Origin: Streptomyces corallincola | GTDB lineage: Bacteria > Actinomycetota > Actinomycetes > Streptomycetales > Streptomycetaceae | Assembly (NCBI RefSeq): GCF_019104725.1 | Contig: NZ_JAHRXF010000005.1 | Location: forward strand, 1-64,000 | DNA length: 64,000 bases | Reading direction: 5' to 3' | Shown here: one piece after another, positions 1-8,653 of the stretch | How positions within the stretch are numbered: the first letter of the stretch is position 1 | How the letters are laid out: each line of letters begins with the position of its first letter | Made by a program: the position numbers and the translations under genes | Notes under the pieces: model-generated | Told to the model about the DNA's origin: nothing | Database searches by the model: none | Seen by the model: the letters and a program-made list of their open reading frames with translations, nothing else

Positions 1-710
1 GGGGGCGGGGGGGGGGGGGCGGTGGTTTCCGGGCGGGCGGTGGTCTTCGGGCGGGCGGGCCTGCGGTCCGGGGCGGGGGCTTCCCTTACGGGCTGCTCCC
101 GTACGGGTGCCTCCCTTACGGGCTTCTCCCCTACGGGTGCTTCCCCCAGGGGCGCTTCCCCTACGGGTGTCTCCGGGGTCACCGCACCGCACTCCGCCGG
201 GTCGAGGTGCTGGGCGAAACCGGCGACCTGATGGTGGGCGGGGCGACCGCAGAGGACGCAGGGCTGGGGGGTGGTGAGGGCGGCCACGTCCTCGTCGTAG
301 AGGTCGGCGGCGGGTACGGCGGTGTCGGCGGGCGGCGCGGCGGTGTCGGCGGGCGGTGCGGGGGGCTCGGTTTCGGCCAGCGTCCCCGGCCCCGCTTCTG
401 TCCCCGGCTCCGGCTCTGTCTCCGTCTCCGGCTGCTGCTCCGGCTCCGGCTGCCGCTCCTCTGGTGGGGTCAGTCTCGTGCGGGCGCCGTCGAGGAAGTA
501 GGCGTACTTCTGGCGGAGTTCGCCGCTGGGGTCGCGGCCGGTCTCCCAGCCCTTGAGGGTGGACGGGCTGACGCCGAGGGCGCGGGCGACCTCGGCGCGG
601 GAGAGGTTCAACTCCTCGCGCAGGGTGCGCCGTTCCTCGGCGGGAGGCAGGGGGACCTCCTGCCGGGCGCCGTCCAGGAGGGCGTCGATGGCGTCGAAGC
701 CGCCGTTCAT
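1..710 (-). CDS. Tap-like helix-turn-helix protein, partial (C-terminus beyond left edge)
   Basis: The reading frame starts at ATG 710 and runs leftward off the window. The first ~70 residues contain an XRE-type HTH (SRAVEARALGV-like stretch read as LSRAEVARALGVSPSTLKGWE), the start expected of streptomycete Tap proteins, which bind linear-replicon telomeres. After this comes a Glu/Pro/Thr-rich linker, then a CVLCG-x-PAHH segment that could bind zinc, then a pentapeptide repeat and a poly-Pro run ending at the window edge. Its ATG overlaps the stop of the upstream gene (ATGA), so the two are translationally coupled. The Tap assignment rests only on the N-terminal pattern recalled from the family; a generic plasmid HTH regulator is equally possible. 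Confidence 0.55.
   Translation of the reverse strand, partial: MNGGFDAIDALLDGARQEVPLPPAEERRTLREELNLSRAEVARALGVSPSTLKGWETGRDPSGELRQKYAYFLDGARTRLTPPEERQPEPEQQPETETEPEPGTEAGPGTLAETEPPAPPADTAAPPADTAVPAADLYDEDVAALTTPQPCVLCGRPAHHQVAGFAQHLDPAECGAVTPETPVGEAPLGEAPVGEKPVREAPVREQPVREAPAPDRRPARPKTTARPETTAPPPPP
81..170 (-). repeat. Six tandem 15-bp units encoding a pentapeptide repeat
   Basis: Six consecutive 15-bp units (TTCCCTTACGGGCTG-type) run from 81 to 170. Read on the minus strand inside the partial HTH gene they give repeats of the form (E/K)-(A/Q/K)-P-(V/L)-(G/R). The array lies in the low-complexity linker and is probably prone to copy-number change. Confidence 0.8.
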
Positions 711-1345
711 GCGTGCTCCCGGTGGCCGGTGCGGGGTTTGAGGTAGGCGATGGGGCCGCCGGACACGGCCGACTGGACGCGGGCGCCGAGCAGTTGGCCG
801 GTCAGGTCGGCCAGGTGCGGATCGGTGGTGAGGACACGGGCGGTGGCCGGGTCGTCGAGGGTGCCGACGCGGCCCGCGACGGTGGCGGCGAAGGAGTGCC
901 GTACCTCTTGGGGGCCGAGGCGCCGGGTGTCGTCCACGCCGTGCACGGCGAGTACGCCGGTCACCCACCCGGCGACGGCGACGGGCAGCACTCCGGCGGC
1001 GACGATGGTCTCGGGTTCGCAGCGCCACCAGCGGCGGGACGCCTGGAGGAACTCGTCGTCGGAGAGGTGGGCGGAGTCGCCGATGTAGGCGCGGTCGTCG
1101 TCCGCGTCGGCGGGCGGTCCGGCGGCGGCGGTGCGCAGCACGGGCAGGACACCGTGGGTGACGCCGACGTGCGGGGCGCGGGCGAGGACACCGACCCGGT
1201 CGGCCTCAAGGCCGGTGAGGAAGCGGCTGGCCAGCAGTTTGGTGACCGTGTTGGGCGACAGGCCGAGAGCGGTGGCCGCCTGGCTCCGGGTGAGGATCTG
1301 CGCGGTCGGGGCCTGCGGTTCCGCCAGGATGATGGACGGGAGCAA
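707..1345 (-). CDS. Hypothetical protein with N-terminal HTH-like segment
   Basis: 212 aa from a TTG start at 1345, preceded by a GAAGAGG Shine-Dalgarno. Residues ~15-45 (LTRSQAATALGLSPNTVTKLLASRFL) look like a MerR/excisionase-type helix-turn-helix. The rest is Ala/Val-rich and not recognised. The stop overlaps the start of the Tap-like gene by four bases, which argues for one operon and joint function, perhaps in maintenance of a linear or integrated replicon. It is not a recognisable Tpg terminal protein. Function unknown. Confidence 0.6.
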   Translation of the reverse strand: MLPSIILAEPQAPTAQILTRSQAATALGLSPNTVTKLLASRFLTGLEADRVGVLARAPHVGVTHGVLPVLRTAAAGPPADADDDRAYIGDSAHLSDDEFLQASRRWWRCEPETIVAAGVLPVAVAGWVTGVLAVHGVDDTRRLGPQEVRHSFAATVAGRVGTLDDPATARVLTTDPHLADLTGQLLGARVQSAVSGGPIAYLKPRTGHREHA

Positions 1346-1622
1346 GGATCGACCTCTTCGGGCTGTGTCTCTCGGGGCGCTGCGTGGGATGGGTGATCAT
1401 CCCTGGGGGATCGCCGGGGCTGGCTGAACCCTCACCGGGACCCGTAGGGGTTCACCCTGCTTCACCGGGAGAAGTGAATCACTCGACATTGCCTTGCGTC
1501 AACGCACTCCGGCCGCGCGCGCAAATGTCGTGAATCAGTACGTTCCGGTTGCGCGGACCGGCGTGTGCCAGTGGGGTGGTGGGGAATACGGATGAGCCTG
1601 GACCCCGGTGAGAGGAGGGCGT
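1346..1622. other. Intergenic divergent region
   Basis: Non-coding gap between the divergent HTH-protein operon and the MFS gene. It should contain both promoters. A TGATCA-centred near-palindrome lies around 1391-1403. No further feature is convincing. Confidence 0.4.
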
Positions 1623-3149
1623 GTGGCAACGTCGGAGTCGGGGGCGAGAGCGGGAGAACCTCCGCTGGGGGGACAGGACGACACCTACGTACCGGACCCA
1701 CGGCGCTGGCAGGCGCTCTCCGTCGCGTTGATCGCGGCGTTCATGACCCTGCTGGACGTCACCATCGTCGCGGTCGCCCTGCCGACGATCCAGCGCGATC
1801 TGAACGCCTCGGCCGCGCAGGTGCAGTGGGTGGTCTCCGGGTACGCGCTCACCTACGCGCTGGCCCTCATCACCGCCGGGCGGCTCGGGGACGCCTTCGA
1901 CCGCCGGAAGATCTTCCTGGTGGCGCTGGCCGGTTTCGTCGTCTTCAGCGCGTGCAGCGGGGCGGCGCCGAACATCACCGTACTGGTCGTCGCGCGGCTC
2001 GCGCAGGGGCTGGCCGCCGGGTTCATGGCGCCGCAGAACTCGGCGCTCATCCAGCAGTTGTTCCGGGGCGCCGAACGCGGTCGGGCCTTCGGTGTCTACG
2101 GCGCCACCGTCGGCATCTCCTCGGCGGCCGGGCCCATCACCGGTGGGATCATCCTGGCGCTGGCCTCCGGTGAGCACGGCTGGCGGTGGATCTTCTTCGT
2201 CAACGTGCCCATCGGTGTCGCCGGTCTCCTGGTCGGCCGCCGGGTGCTGCCGCACTTCCCCAGTTCCCAGCGGCCCCACCTCGATCTGCCAGGCATCCTC
2301 ATCCTGGGCTGCGGTGTACTCGCGCTGATGTTCCCGCTGGTGGAGGCGGATGCCGGGGGTCTGAGCCGGTTGTGGTGGCTGTTCCCCGTCGCCGCCGTCC
2401 TGCTCACCGCGTTCATGATGCGGCAGCGGAGGCTGGTGCGGCAGGGCCGGGAACCGCTGCTGGACCCGCGCCTGTTCACGACGGTGCGCGGCTATGCCAG
2501 CGGTTCCGGGCTGGCCACCCTGTACTTCATCGGGTTCAGCGGGGTCTGGCTGGTGTTCGCGCTGTTCTTCCAGCACGGACTGGGTTTCTCCCCGCTGATG
2601 TCGGGGCTCGCGGTCACACCGTTCGCCATCGGGTCGGCGTGCGCCGCCGTCATCGCCGGACGGCTCGTGGAGCGGTTCGGGCGGCTGCTGACGGTGTGCG
2701 GGCTGGCGGCCGTCATCCTCGGGCTCGGCGGGACCGCGCTGCTGCTGTGGTTCGCGCCGCTGCACATCGCGCCCTGGGTGGCCGCGCCGACGCTGTTCCT
2801 CGGCGGGGTCGGCAGCGGGTTCGTGGTGTCCCCGAACATCACCATGACTCTGCGGGACGTGCCGGTGCACATGGCCGGTGCGGCGGGCGGCGCGCTCCAG
2901 ACCGGACAGCGGCTCGGTGCCGCGGTGGGTACGGCCGCGCTGCCCGGCCTCTTCTACGTCACGCTCGGCCACCAGAACCCCGACTACCGCATGGCGGTGG
3001 TGGTGGCGCTGGCCGCCGGGCTCGTCGGCATGGCCGCGGCCTTCGTGCTCGCGGCCTTCGACTGGCAGCGCGACCGGGGCGCCCGCTCCCCGCACAAGCC
3101 GTGCCCGGACGAGGTGGCAAACAGCCCGGTGCACTCCCGGCAGAGCTGA
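1623..3149 (+). CDS. MFS multidrug exporter, DHA2 (EmrB/QacA) family
   Basis: Proton-coupled drug/metabolite exporter of the inner membrane with about 14 hydrophobic segments. Family signatures: LLDVTIVAVALPTIQRDL in TM1 (motif D1 of DHA2), GRLGDAFDRRK in the TM2-3 loop (motif A), and GPITGGIILAL after TM5 (motif C region). The GTG at 1623 follows a GAGAGGAGG ribosome binding site at 1610-1618; the in-frame GTG at 1608 overlaps that site and is less likely. About 508 aa, normal for the family. It stands alone with no adjacent regulator; the substrate is unknown. Confidence 0.88.
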   Translation: MATSESGARAGEPPLGGQDDTYVPDPRRWQALSVALIAAFMTLLDVTIVAVALPTIQRDLNASAAQVQWVVSGYALTYALALITAGRLGDAFDRRKIFLVALAGFVVFSACSGAAPNITVLVVARLAQGLAAGFMAPQNSALIQQLFRGAERGRAFGVYGATVGISSAAGPITGGIILALASGEHGWRWIFFVNVPIGVAGLLVGRRVLPHFPSSQRPHLDLPGILILGCGVLALMFPLVEADAGGLSRLWWLFPVAAVLLTAFMMRQRRLVRQGREPLLDPRLFTTVRGYASGSGLATLYFIGFSGVWLVFALFFQHGLGFSPLMSGLAVTPFAIGSACAAVIAGRLVERFGRLLTVCGLAAVILGLGGTALLLWFAPLHIAPWVAAPTLFLGGVGSGFVVSPNITMTLRDVPVHMAGAAGGALQTGQRLGAAVGTAALPGLFYVTLGHQNPDYRMAVVVALAAGLVGMAAAFVLAAFDWQRDRGARSPHKPCPDEVANSPVHSRQS

Positions 3150-3194
3150 ACCCCCCGCATCTCGTCCGTCCGTGAGGGTCGGCGGTGGTGGGCT

Positions 3195-3502
3195 ATGACC
3201 GTGGCTTACGTCTCCGCCGAAGGCGACCCCGTCAACCGCATCGACCCCAACGGGCTCCTCGACTGGGGCAAGTACGCGACCGAGTGCGTCAAGGGCGGTG
3301 CTCAATCGGCGTCATCGGCCTGGCCATCGGTGCGACGGAGACGGGTGTGGGCGCGGTGGCCGCGTTCGGCAAGCACGGCCGCTGGGGGCGGATCTGCGTA
3401 CTGCCCGACGTTCACAAGACCTCGTTGGAGGAACCGCACTGGGGCCGCAACAGCGAGGGCCGGCCCATCGCGTGGGTGGGCAGCGCACCCGACGACTGGT
3501 GA
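3195..3502 (+). pseudogene. RHS-repeat core C-terminal fragment, frameshifted
   Basis: The first ~35 codons read YVSAEGDPVNRIDPNGLLDWGKYATECVKGG, where the DPxGL motif is the hallmark of the RHS/YD-repeat core just before the variable toxin tip. Around 3295-3305 the sense changes to the next frame, which continues as IGVIGLAIGATETGVGAVAAFG (hydrophobic) and ends GRPIAWVGSAPDDW at 3502. The upstream RHS shell is absent. This is therefore a decayed orphan tip: either a shell remnant or the leftover of tip-swapping recombination. No immunity gene is evident. Confidence 0.6.
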
Positions 3503-3627
3503 GCGGCGGCGGTGAGACCGGCGACAGGACCCCGGGCGCAGGGCGGCCCGGGGTCCTTCGCTGTCCGGGGCCAGCGGCACCGCACCCAGGCCCTACACGC
3601 GCTGAGGTGCGATGCCCGGGGGGGGCT

Positions 3628-3918
3628 GACCTGCGGTTCTTCCTGGAGGCAGTGCCCGATCCTCGCTCCCGGTGGGGCCGCTGGTACTCGTTGACCTCGA
3701 TCCTGCTGGTCTGCGCGGCCGCCGCGGTCTCGGGAGCCCGGACCATCGACGAACTCGCCGAGTGGGGCGCCCGCGCCGACGCAGGGCTGCTCGCCGCGCT
3801 CGGCGTGCGCCGTCACCTGCTGCGCTGGCGGCATGCGCCGTCCAGGTCGGCGATCGGGAGGGTCCTCGAGCGTCTCGACACCGACCCACACGACGATCCG
3901 TCACGGAAAACACCCTGA
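3628..3918 (+). pseudogene. ISAs1-family transposase N-terminal remnant
   Basis: The frame reads LRFFLEAVPDPRSRWGRWYSL followed by SGARTIDELAEWG and SRSAIGRVLERLDTD. This is the N-terminal domain that precedes the DDE core in ISAs1-family transposases (VPDPR and ARS..IAEW positions conserved). It stops at 3918 after ~90 residues, against roughly 370-400 aa in intact members, with no DDE catalytic domain downstream. Terminal inverted repeats were not identified. Together with the neighbouring RHS and IS110 fragments it marks a degraded insertion zone. Confidence 0.72.
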
Positions 3919-4111
3919 CCGTGAACTTTCACCGTGGTCATCTACGTCTTCCAGTTGCGGCACCCTGCCGCTGAAGCGTGAGCAGCGATGGGCGAACGCG
4001 GGGAACGTCCGCCGTCCATGACGGTCGTCCCCGCTCTCCCGCCGCTCGTCCACTCCCCGCCGAACAAATCCGGCGGATACCAACAATCCAATACACAGTA
4101 AGGGAAAATAA

Positions 4112-4492
4112 GTGCGTTTCATCAAGAACACCAAGCGGGTTGCCGCTGCCGTAGTTGCCGCAGGCGCCATGACCGCCGGTCTGCTCGCCGGCACGGCCGG
4201 AACGGCTTCCGCCTCCACGATCCAGAACCAGTGGGTCCAGCTGTGCGCCCAGGGCAACTACCCCGCCGTGGTCCAGTTCCCCCAGCGAGGGAATTTTGAG
4301 AGCGTCATCGTCTCCCCCGGACAGTGCCAGTGGTGGAACTTCGGTTCCATCCACGCCTGGGAGCCCATCAACGTCATAGACGTCTGGTCGAACAGGACCG
4401 TGGGCACCACCTGGTACAACGGCGATGTCTCCGGAGTGGGAATCGGCGCTCAGGGCCAGGAAGGCGGAAGCCAGTGGATCCAGACCTGGTAA
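4112..4492 (+). CDS. Small secreted protein of unknown function
   Basis: 126 aa from GTG 4112, behind an AAGGGA Shine-Dalgarno in an unusually AT-rich leader (about 4075-4110). Residues 1-35 form a Sec signal peptide: KNTKR basic start, Ala/Val-rich core, then AGTASAS as the cleavage site. The mature part (~91 aa) has two cysteines ~30 residues apart, probably one disulfide, and is rich in Trp, Gln, Gly and Asn, suggesting a compact extracellular beta domain. Not recognised as any named family. It sits between IS remnants, so it may be horizontally acquired cargo. Confidence 0.78.
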   Translation: MRFIKNTKRVAAAVVAAGAMTAGLLAGTAGTASASTIQNQWVQLCAQGNYPAVVQFPQRGNFESVIVSPGQCQWWNFGSIHAWEPINVIDVWSNRTVGTTWYNGDVSGVGIGAQGQEGGSQWIQTW

Positions 4493-5030
4493 GTGCCTGT
4501 TTCTGAACCCTTGGACGCGTGCCCTCGGTACCCTGAAATCCGGCAGGGCCCTGGGCCAAGTTGACCGCGGTGAACTTGAGAACGATCAAGGTTCCGAGCG
4601 TCCTCAGTAGGCTCCAGGTGGCGACGCTGATCAGCGTGGCGGGTCCTTCCCCTCCCGTCACACCAGCCTCGGAGCTTCGGTTCGGGGAACGGTCACGGTG
4701 ACCGTTCCCCGAACGCCTGCGCAAAGCTCTCATTCCGGACCGGTGGCCCCTGATCTGTCCCCTCTCATTCGATCTTGTCTCTGTCTCGCCGTCGTCGTCG
4801 CGGCCGGGTGCGGCGCAGCATGTGCACGGCCGGGGTGCGACGACGACGGCCAGGAGCGCGAGCAGTTGCCCGGCGCGGCCCGGCGAAGTTCACTGCCTCA
4901 CACGCGCACGACACACGCGCGCCGTGGAGCCCGCCGGTGGAGCTCCCGGCCCCTGGCGGTGACGAAGAACCTCCAGGGCGGCAAGAACCGGGCGATGACC
5001 GACCACCGCCCGCCGGGCACCGGACCCGCC
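4493..5030. other. Non-coding stretch between secreted protein and IS110 remnant
   Basis: No convincing gene. It contains a perfect palindrome at 4681-4713, then sequence that leads into the IS110 fragment without recognisable N-terminal transposase coding. Probably insertion debris. Confidence 0.45.
4681..4713. terminator. Perfect 33-bp palindrome, terminator-like
   Basis: Sixteen-base arms (TTCGGGGAACGGTCAC and its exact complement) separated by one G. It lies ~190 nt downstream of the secreted-protein gene. It has no T-tract, and a one-base loop is unusual, so it could instead be a protein-binding dyad or an insertion-sequence end. Confidence 0.45.
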
Positions 5031-5322
5031 GCCGAACGCATCCCCACCGCCGCCCACCTGGCCTCATACGCCGGCCTCGCCCCGACGACCAAGTCGTCGG
5101 GAACCTCGATCCACGGCGAACACGCACCCAGAGGCGGCAACCGGCAGCTCAAACGCGCGATGTTCCTGTCCGCGTTCGTCGCCCTGCACGATGCCACCTC
5201 CCGCACCTGCTACGACCGCTGCCGAGCCCGCGGGAAGACCCACACCCAGGCACTCCTCCGCCTGGCCCGACAACCAACCCAGAACCCCACGCCTCGCTCG
5301 ACGAAAGACATAGAGGCACTCC
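5031..5322 (+). pseudogene. IS110-family transposase C-terminal remnant
   Basis: The frame reads IPTAAHLASYAGLAPTTKSS, RGGNRQLKRAMFLSAFVAL and THTQALLRLAR, the Transposase_20 domain that forms the C-terminal half of IS110/IS1111 DEDD transposases. The N-terminal DEDD RuvC-like half is missing. Near 5270 the frame appears to shift: the next frame gives SLDERHRGTPL, a tail that looks natural for this family. Truncated and frameshifted, hence inactive. It abuts the 3' end of the GH31 gene. Confidence 0.75.
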
Positions 5323-5326
5323 CCTC

Positions 5327-8300
5327 TCAGCCCAGACGCACCGTCACCGGCGTTCGGACGTTCTGCGCGGGCAGGGTGACCCGCACGCTGTGCTGCTCGG
5401 GGTTCCAGGTCCAGGCCGATGTGTGCAGCCGGGTGCCGTCGGCCGTGACGCTCGCGGGGGCGTGGTCGGCGCCGAGGAACGTCACCGTCCAGGAGCGGGT
5501 GCGCGGCTGGCCGCGATATGTGCCCTTGGCCGGGCCGATGCGCAGGGTGCCGTCGCCGTAGGTCAGCGGGGTGACCGCCTTGCGGGACGCGTGGACCGTT
5601 CCGGTGCCGTCGTCCTCGTAGAGCGGGAAGCTGCCCCGGCCCCCGGTGGCGACGGTGACCGCGACCCGGTCGGGTGTGCTGCCCGCGTCGTGGGCGACGG
5701 GGGTCGCGCGGGTGGTGACGATGCCTCCGGCGCGGACGAAGACGGGCATGGTGTCGAGGGTCGTCGTCACGTCCCGGGTGCTGCCGCCGGGTCCCGCGGT
5801 GTACGTGGCGCCGGTGAAGTAGTCCGTCCAGCGGCCCGGCGGGAACCACACGTGGGTGGTGGCCGTGCCGCCGGGCTCGGTGACCGGGGCGACGAGCAGG
5901 TCGGGGCCGTACAGGTACTCGCTGCCCGCCCGCGTGTAGGCGGCCTCCTCCTCCGGATACTGGAGGTACAGCGGGCGGACGACGGGCACGCCGGTGGCGG
6001 TGGCGCGCTCGGCCAGGGTGTACGTGTACGGCACGAGGTCCTCGCGGAGCCTCAGGAACTTCGTGGCCGAACGGTTCGCGTCCGGGCCGTACTGCCAGGG
6101 CAGCCGGTCGCTGTGGTTGCTGTGCAGCCGGTCGATGGGCTGGAAGGTGCCGAACTGCACCCAGCGGGCGTACAGGTCGTCGGGGAGTTTGGTGGTGCGG
6201 TGGGTCGTGCCGCCGTCGGTCCAGGTGTCGGAGCCGGGGATGCCGAAGCCGTCGTTGTGGCCGCCGATGTCGTGGCTGACGGCGGACAGGCCGGTGGCCG
6301 CCGACTCCCCCGGTGTGTAACCGACCTCGGCGCGCAGGGTGCCCCAGGTGGAGGCGGTGTCACCGGAGAAGTGCACGGTGGTCCGCTTGTCCGCCCACGG
6401 CCCGGTGCTCAGGCCGACCCCGCCGCTGTAGCCGCCCGCCTGGAGCGAGCCGTAGGCGCGGGAGAGGACGAAGGGGCGTTCGGAGGTCTCGCCGGTCAGC
6501 TCGGTGTACTTCTGGTTGATCCACGCGTCCGGGGTGACGCCCGGTTGCGAGGAGCGCGAGGCGTCGCAGCACCAGTCGAGCCACCAGAAGTCGTTACCGG
6601 CGCGTTCCATCGGCCGGTGCAGGTCGAGGTAGGCGCGGAGCTGGTCGGGGTCGCCGAAGTCGAAGACGTAGCAGTCGGCGCCGCCCGCCGAGGCGCAGCC
6701 GCCCTTGCGCAGCTTGCCGTTGGCGGTGGCCTGCGCGGCGGGGAAGCGGGGGTCGTCGGCGAGGATGCTGGGGTGGATGTTCAGGGTGTTGTGCAGGCCC
6801 TGGGCGGTGGACCAGTCGAAGAAGCCCTTGGGGTCGGGAAACTTGGCCGGGTCGAAGTTCCAGCCGCTCCAGGTGTTGGGCGCCTTGAAGTCGGTGTCGG
6901 TGACCAGCACGTCCAGCGGGACGCCCGCCTCGCGGAACGCGGGCAGCACGGTGTTCTGATAGTCGGCGGCCGTGCGGTCCAGATACTCCGAGTACCAGAC
7001 GCCGTACGCCCAGCGGGGCAGCAGCGGGGACGGGCCGGTGAGCGCGGCCAGGTCGGTGAGCGCCCGCTGGTAGTCGTGGCCGTAGCCGAAGAGGTAGCCG
7101 TCCTGGTACGGGCGGCCCGCGTGTCCGGGGCGCGGGGTGGCTCGGTGGGTGCGGGTGTCGTAGACGGCTGAGGGGGTGTCGTCGAGGAGGTACCAGCCGT
7201 CGCGGTGCAGCAGGCCGGGGGTGGTCCAGGGGTGCGGGTCGCGGTCGCCGTCCAGGCCGTCGAGGCTGCGCCGGTAGCCGCCGAGGGCGAGGTGCGGCGG
7301 GGGTGCGGCGGCACCGGTGCGGGTGACGGCGAGGGTGTCGAGGTTGACGTGGCAGTCGGCGGCCTGCGGGCAGTCGAGGGTGATCTCGTCGGTGCCCGCC
7401 CGGAGTTGGACGGGGACGGACGCGGAGGTCCAGGTGTCCCAGTCGTCGGTGACCGGCAGGGCGAGGGTGCGGGTTCCGGCGGCCGTGCCGACCCTGATGT
7501 TCCGCGTCTCGTGGCGGCCGTCACCGCCGGTGCCGTTGGCGTAGCGCAGGTGCAGCAGGTAGGTGCCGTCGGCGGGTATGCCGGTGATCCGGTCCGACAC
7601 CTTTGTGTCCTGGCCGAGTTCGGCGGCGAACGCGTCCCCGGAGTGGTCCCGGTGGTCGGTGGCGATCATGGCCGGGCCGGTCAGCAGGGCGTCCTCCGCC
7701 TCGCAGTTGGTGCCGTAGCGGCAGCCGGGCACCACGGTGTCCGCCCGGCCGGGGTAGGCGGCGCCGGGCTGGAGCAGGGCGACGCTGTCCACGTTGACGT
7801 TGCCGGAGTCGCCGGGGGCCCGGCGCAGGGTCACGCTGTGCTGCCCGGCGCCGAGGGACAGGCGCAGCCGGGCCACGCCCCAGGTGTCCCAGTCGGCGGT
7901 CGCGGGCAGGGTGAGCTTCTGCTCGGCGCCGCCGTCCACCCGGGCGCTCAGGGTGCGGGCCTCGTGCCTGCCGTCTCCGCCCGCCCCGTTGGCGTACCGC
8001 ACGGCGAACTCGTACGTCCCGTTCGCGGCCGTACGTACGTCGCTGGTCAGGGAGTTGGTGTCCACCTCGAAGCCCGCGAGGAAACCCCGGCCGGTGTAGC
8101 CCTTGTGGTCGGCGGCGAGTCCGGTGCCGTCGTGCGGCTGGCCCTCCGCCTCGCACAGCGCGCCCACCGCGCACTCCGGGTGCTGCCAGGGGGCGGTCTC
8201 CACGGGGGTGGTGCCCGCCTTGTACACGATGCTCAGGTTGCCCGCGCCGAACGGGCCCGAGCCGAGCCGGTAGCGCAGGGTCAGGGCGCTCGTGGTGATC

Positions 8301-8653
8301 GTCAGGGTGCCGTTCCGGACGGTGGAGGTGTAGGGGGCGGGGGTGAAGGTGTCCCTGCCGACGGCGTTGAAGGTGGGGCGGTCCTCGAAGCGGCCGTCCG
8401 CCGCGTACTCGGTGCGGATGAGGGTCGGGGAGAGGATCTGGAAGCGGGCGTCGGGGAGTTGGACGGTGGGGGTGGTGCGGTGCGGGGCGGCGGCCGTGGT
8501 CGCCGCGGGCATCGCAGGTGTCGCGGTCGCACCGGTGGCGGTCAGGGCCAGGGGCAGGGCGGCGCAGGACAGGACGATGCCGAGGGCCCGGGCGCGGCGG
8601 GTTCCGGGACGGGTTCCCGGGCGGGGGCGGGGCCTGGTACGGGGTGGTCGCAC
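5327..8653 (-). CDS. Secreted GH31 glycoside hydrolase with two CBM35-like modules
   Basis: About 1,108 aa from GTG 8653, which follows GGATGGAG; an in-frame TTG at 8719 would add 22 residues. The Arg-rich N-terminus plus hydrophobic stretch (ALGIVLSCAALPLAL) is an export signal. Order: signal, N-terminal GH31 beta domain, two CBM35-like modules (about 167-295 and 317-447, each opening CEAE and sharing YANG.GGDGRHE), the (beta/alpha)8 catalytic barrel, then a DUF5110-type C-terminal domain with LYEDDGTG. The likely nucleophile is the Asp in WWLDW (~693) and the acid/base the Asp in FSGDT (~765). Substrate is an alpha-glycoside; alpha-glucosidase, xylosidase or GalNAc-ase cannot be separated by eye. 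A LacI-type palindrome lies upstream. Confidence 0.85.
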   Translation of the reverse strand: MRPPRTRPRPRPGTRPGTRRARALGIVLSCAALPLALTATGATATPAMPAATTAAAPHRTTPTVQLPDARFQILSPTLIRTEYAADGRFEDRPTFNAVGRDTFTPAPYTSTVRNGTLTITTSALTLRYRLGSGPFGAGNLSIVYKAGTTPVETAPWQHPECAVGALCEAEGQPHDGTGLAADHKGYTGRGFLAGFEVDTNSLTSDVRTAANGTYEFAVRYANGAGGDGRHEARTLSARVDGGAEQKLTLPATADWDTWGVARLRLSLGAGQHSVTLRRAPGDSGNVNVDSVALLQPGAAYPGRADTVVPGCRYGTNCEAEDALLTGPAMIATDHRDHSGDAFAAELGQDTKVSDRITGIPADGTYLLHLRYANGTGGDGRHETRNIRVGTAAGTRTLALPVTDDWDTWTSASVPVQLRAGTDEITLDCPQAADCHVNLDTLAVTRTGAAAPPPHLALGGYRRSLDGLDGDRDPHPWTTPGLLHRDGWYLLDDTPSAVYDTRTHRATPRPGHAGRPYQDGYLFGYGHDYQRALTDLAALTGPSPLLPRWAYGVWYSEYLDRTAADYQNTVLPAFREAGVPLDVLVTDTDFKAPNTWSGWNFDPAKFPDPKGFFDWSTAQGLHNTLNIHPSILADDPRFPAAQATANGKLRKGGCASAGGADCYVFDFGDPDQLRAYLDLHRPMERAGNDFWWLDWCCDASRSSQPGVTPDAWINQKYTELTGETSERPFVLSRAYGSLQAGGYSGGVGLSTGPWADKRTTVHFSGDTASTWGTLRAEVGYTPGESAATGLSAVSHDIGGHNDGFGIPGSDTWTDGGTTHRTTKLPDDLYARWVQFGTFQPIDRLHSNHSDRLPWQYGPDANRSATKFLRLREDLVPYTYTLAERATATGVPVVRPLYLQYPEEEAAYTRAGSEYLYGPDLLVAPVTEPGGTATTHVWFPPGRWTDYFTGATYTAGPGGSTRDVTTTLDTMPVFVRAGGIVTTRATPVAHDAGSTPDRVAVTVATGGRGSFPLYEDDGTGTVHASRKAVTPLTYGDGTLRIGPAKGTYRGQPRTRSWTVTFLGADHAPASVTADGTRLHTSAWTWNPEQHSVRVTLPAQNVRTPVTVRLG

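Noticed and set aside
1479..3305. 608-codon open frame antisense to the first MFS gene
   Set aside because: Composed of His/Arg/Gly/Pro-rich low-complexity sequence typical of antisense frames in high-GC DNA; the plus-strand MFS has all family motifs.
3298..3918. 206-codon frame as one intact gene
   Set aside because: Only its last ~95 codons resemble an ISAs1 transposase; the first part is an out-of-frame reading of the RHS remnant.
4775..7171. 798-codon plus-strand frame opposite the GH31 gene
   Set aside because: Antisense shadow of the glycosidase; only its first part near 5290-5320 is of use, as the shifted tail of the IS110 remnant.
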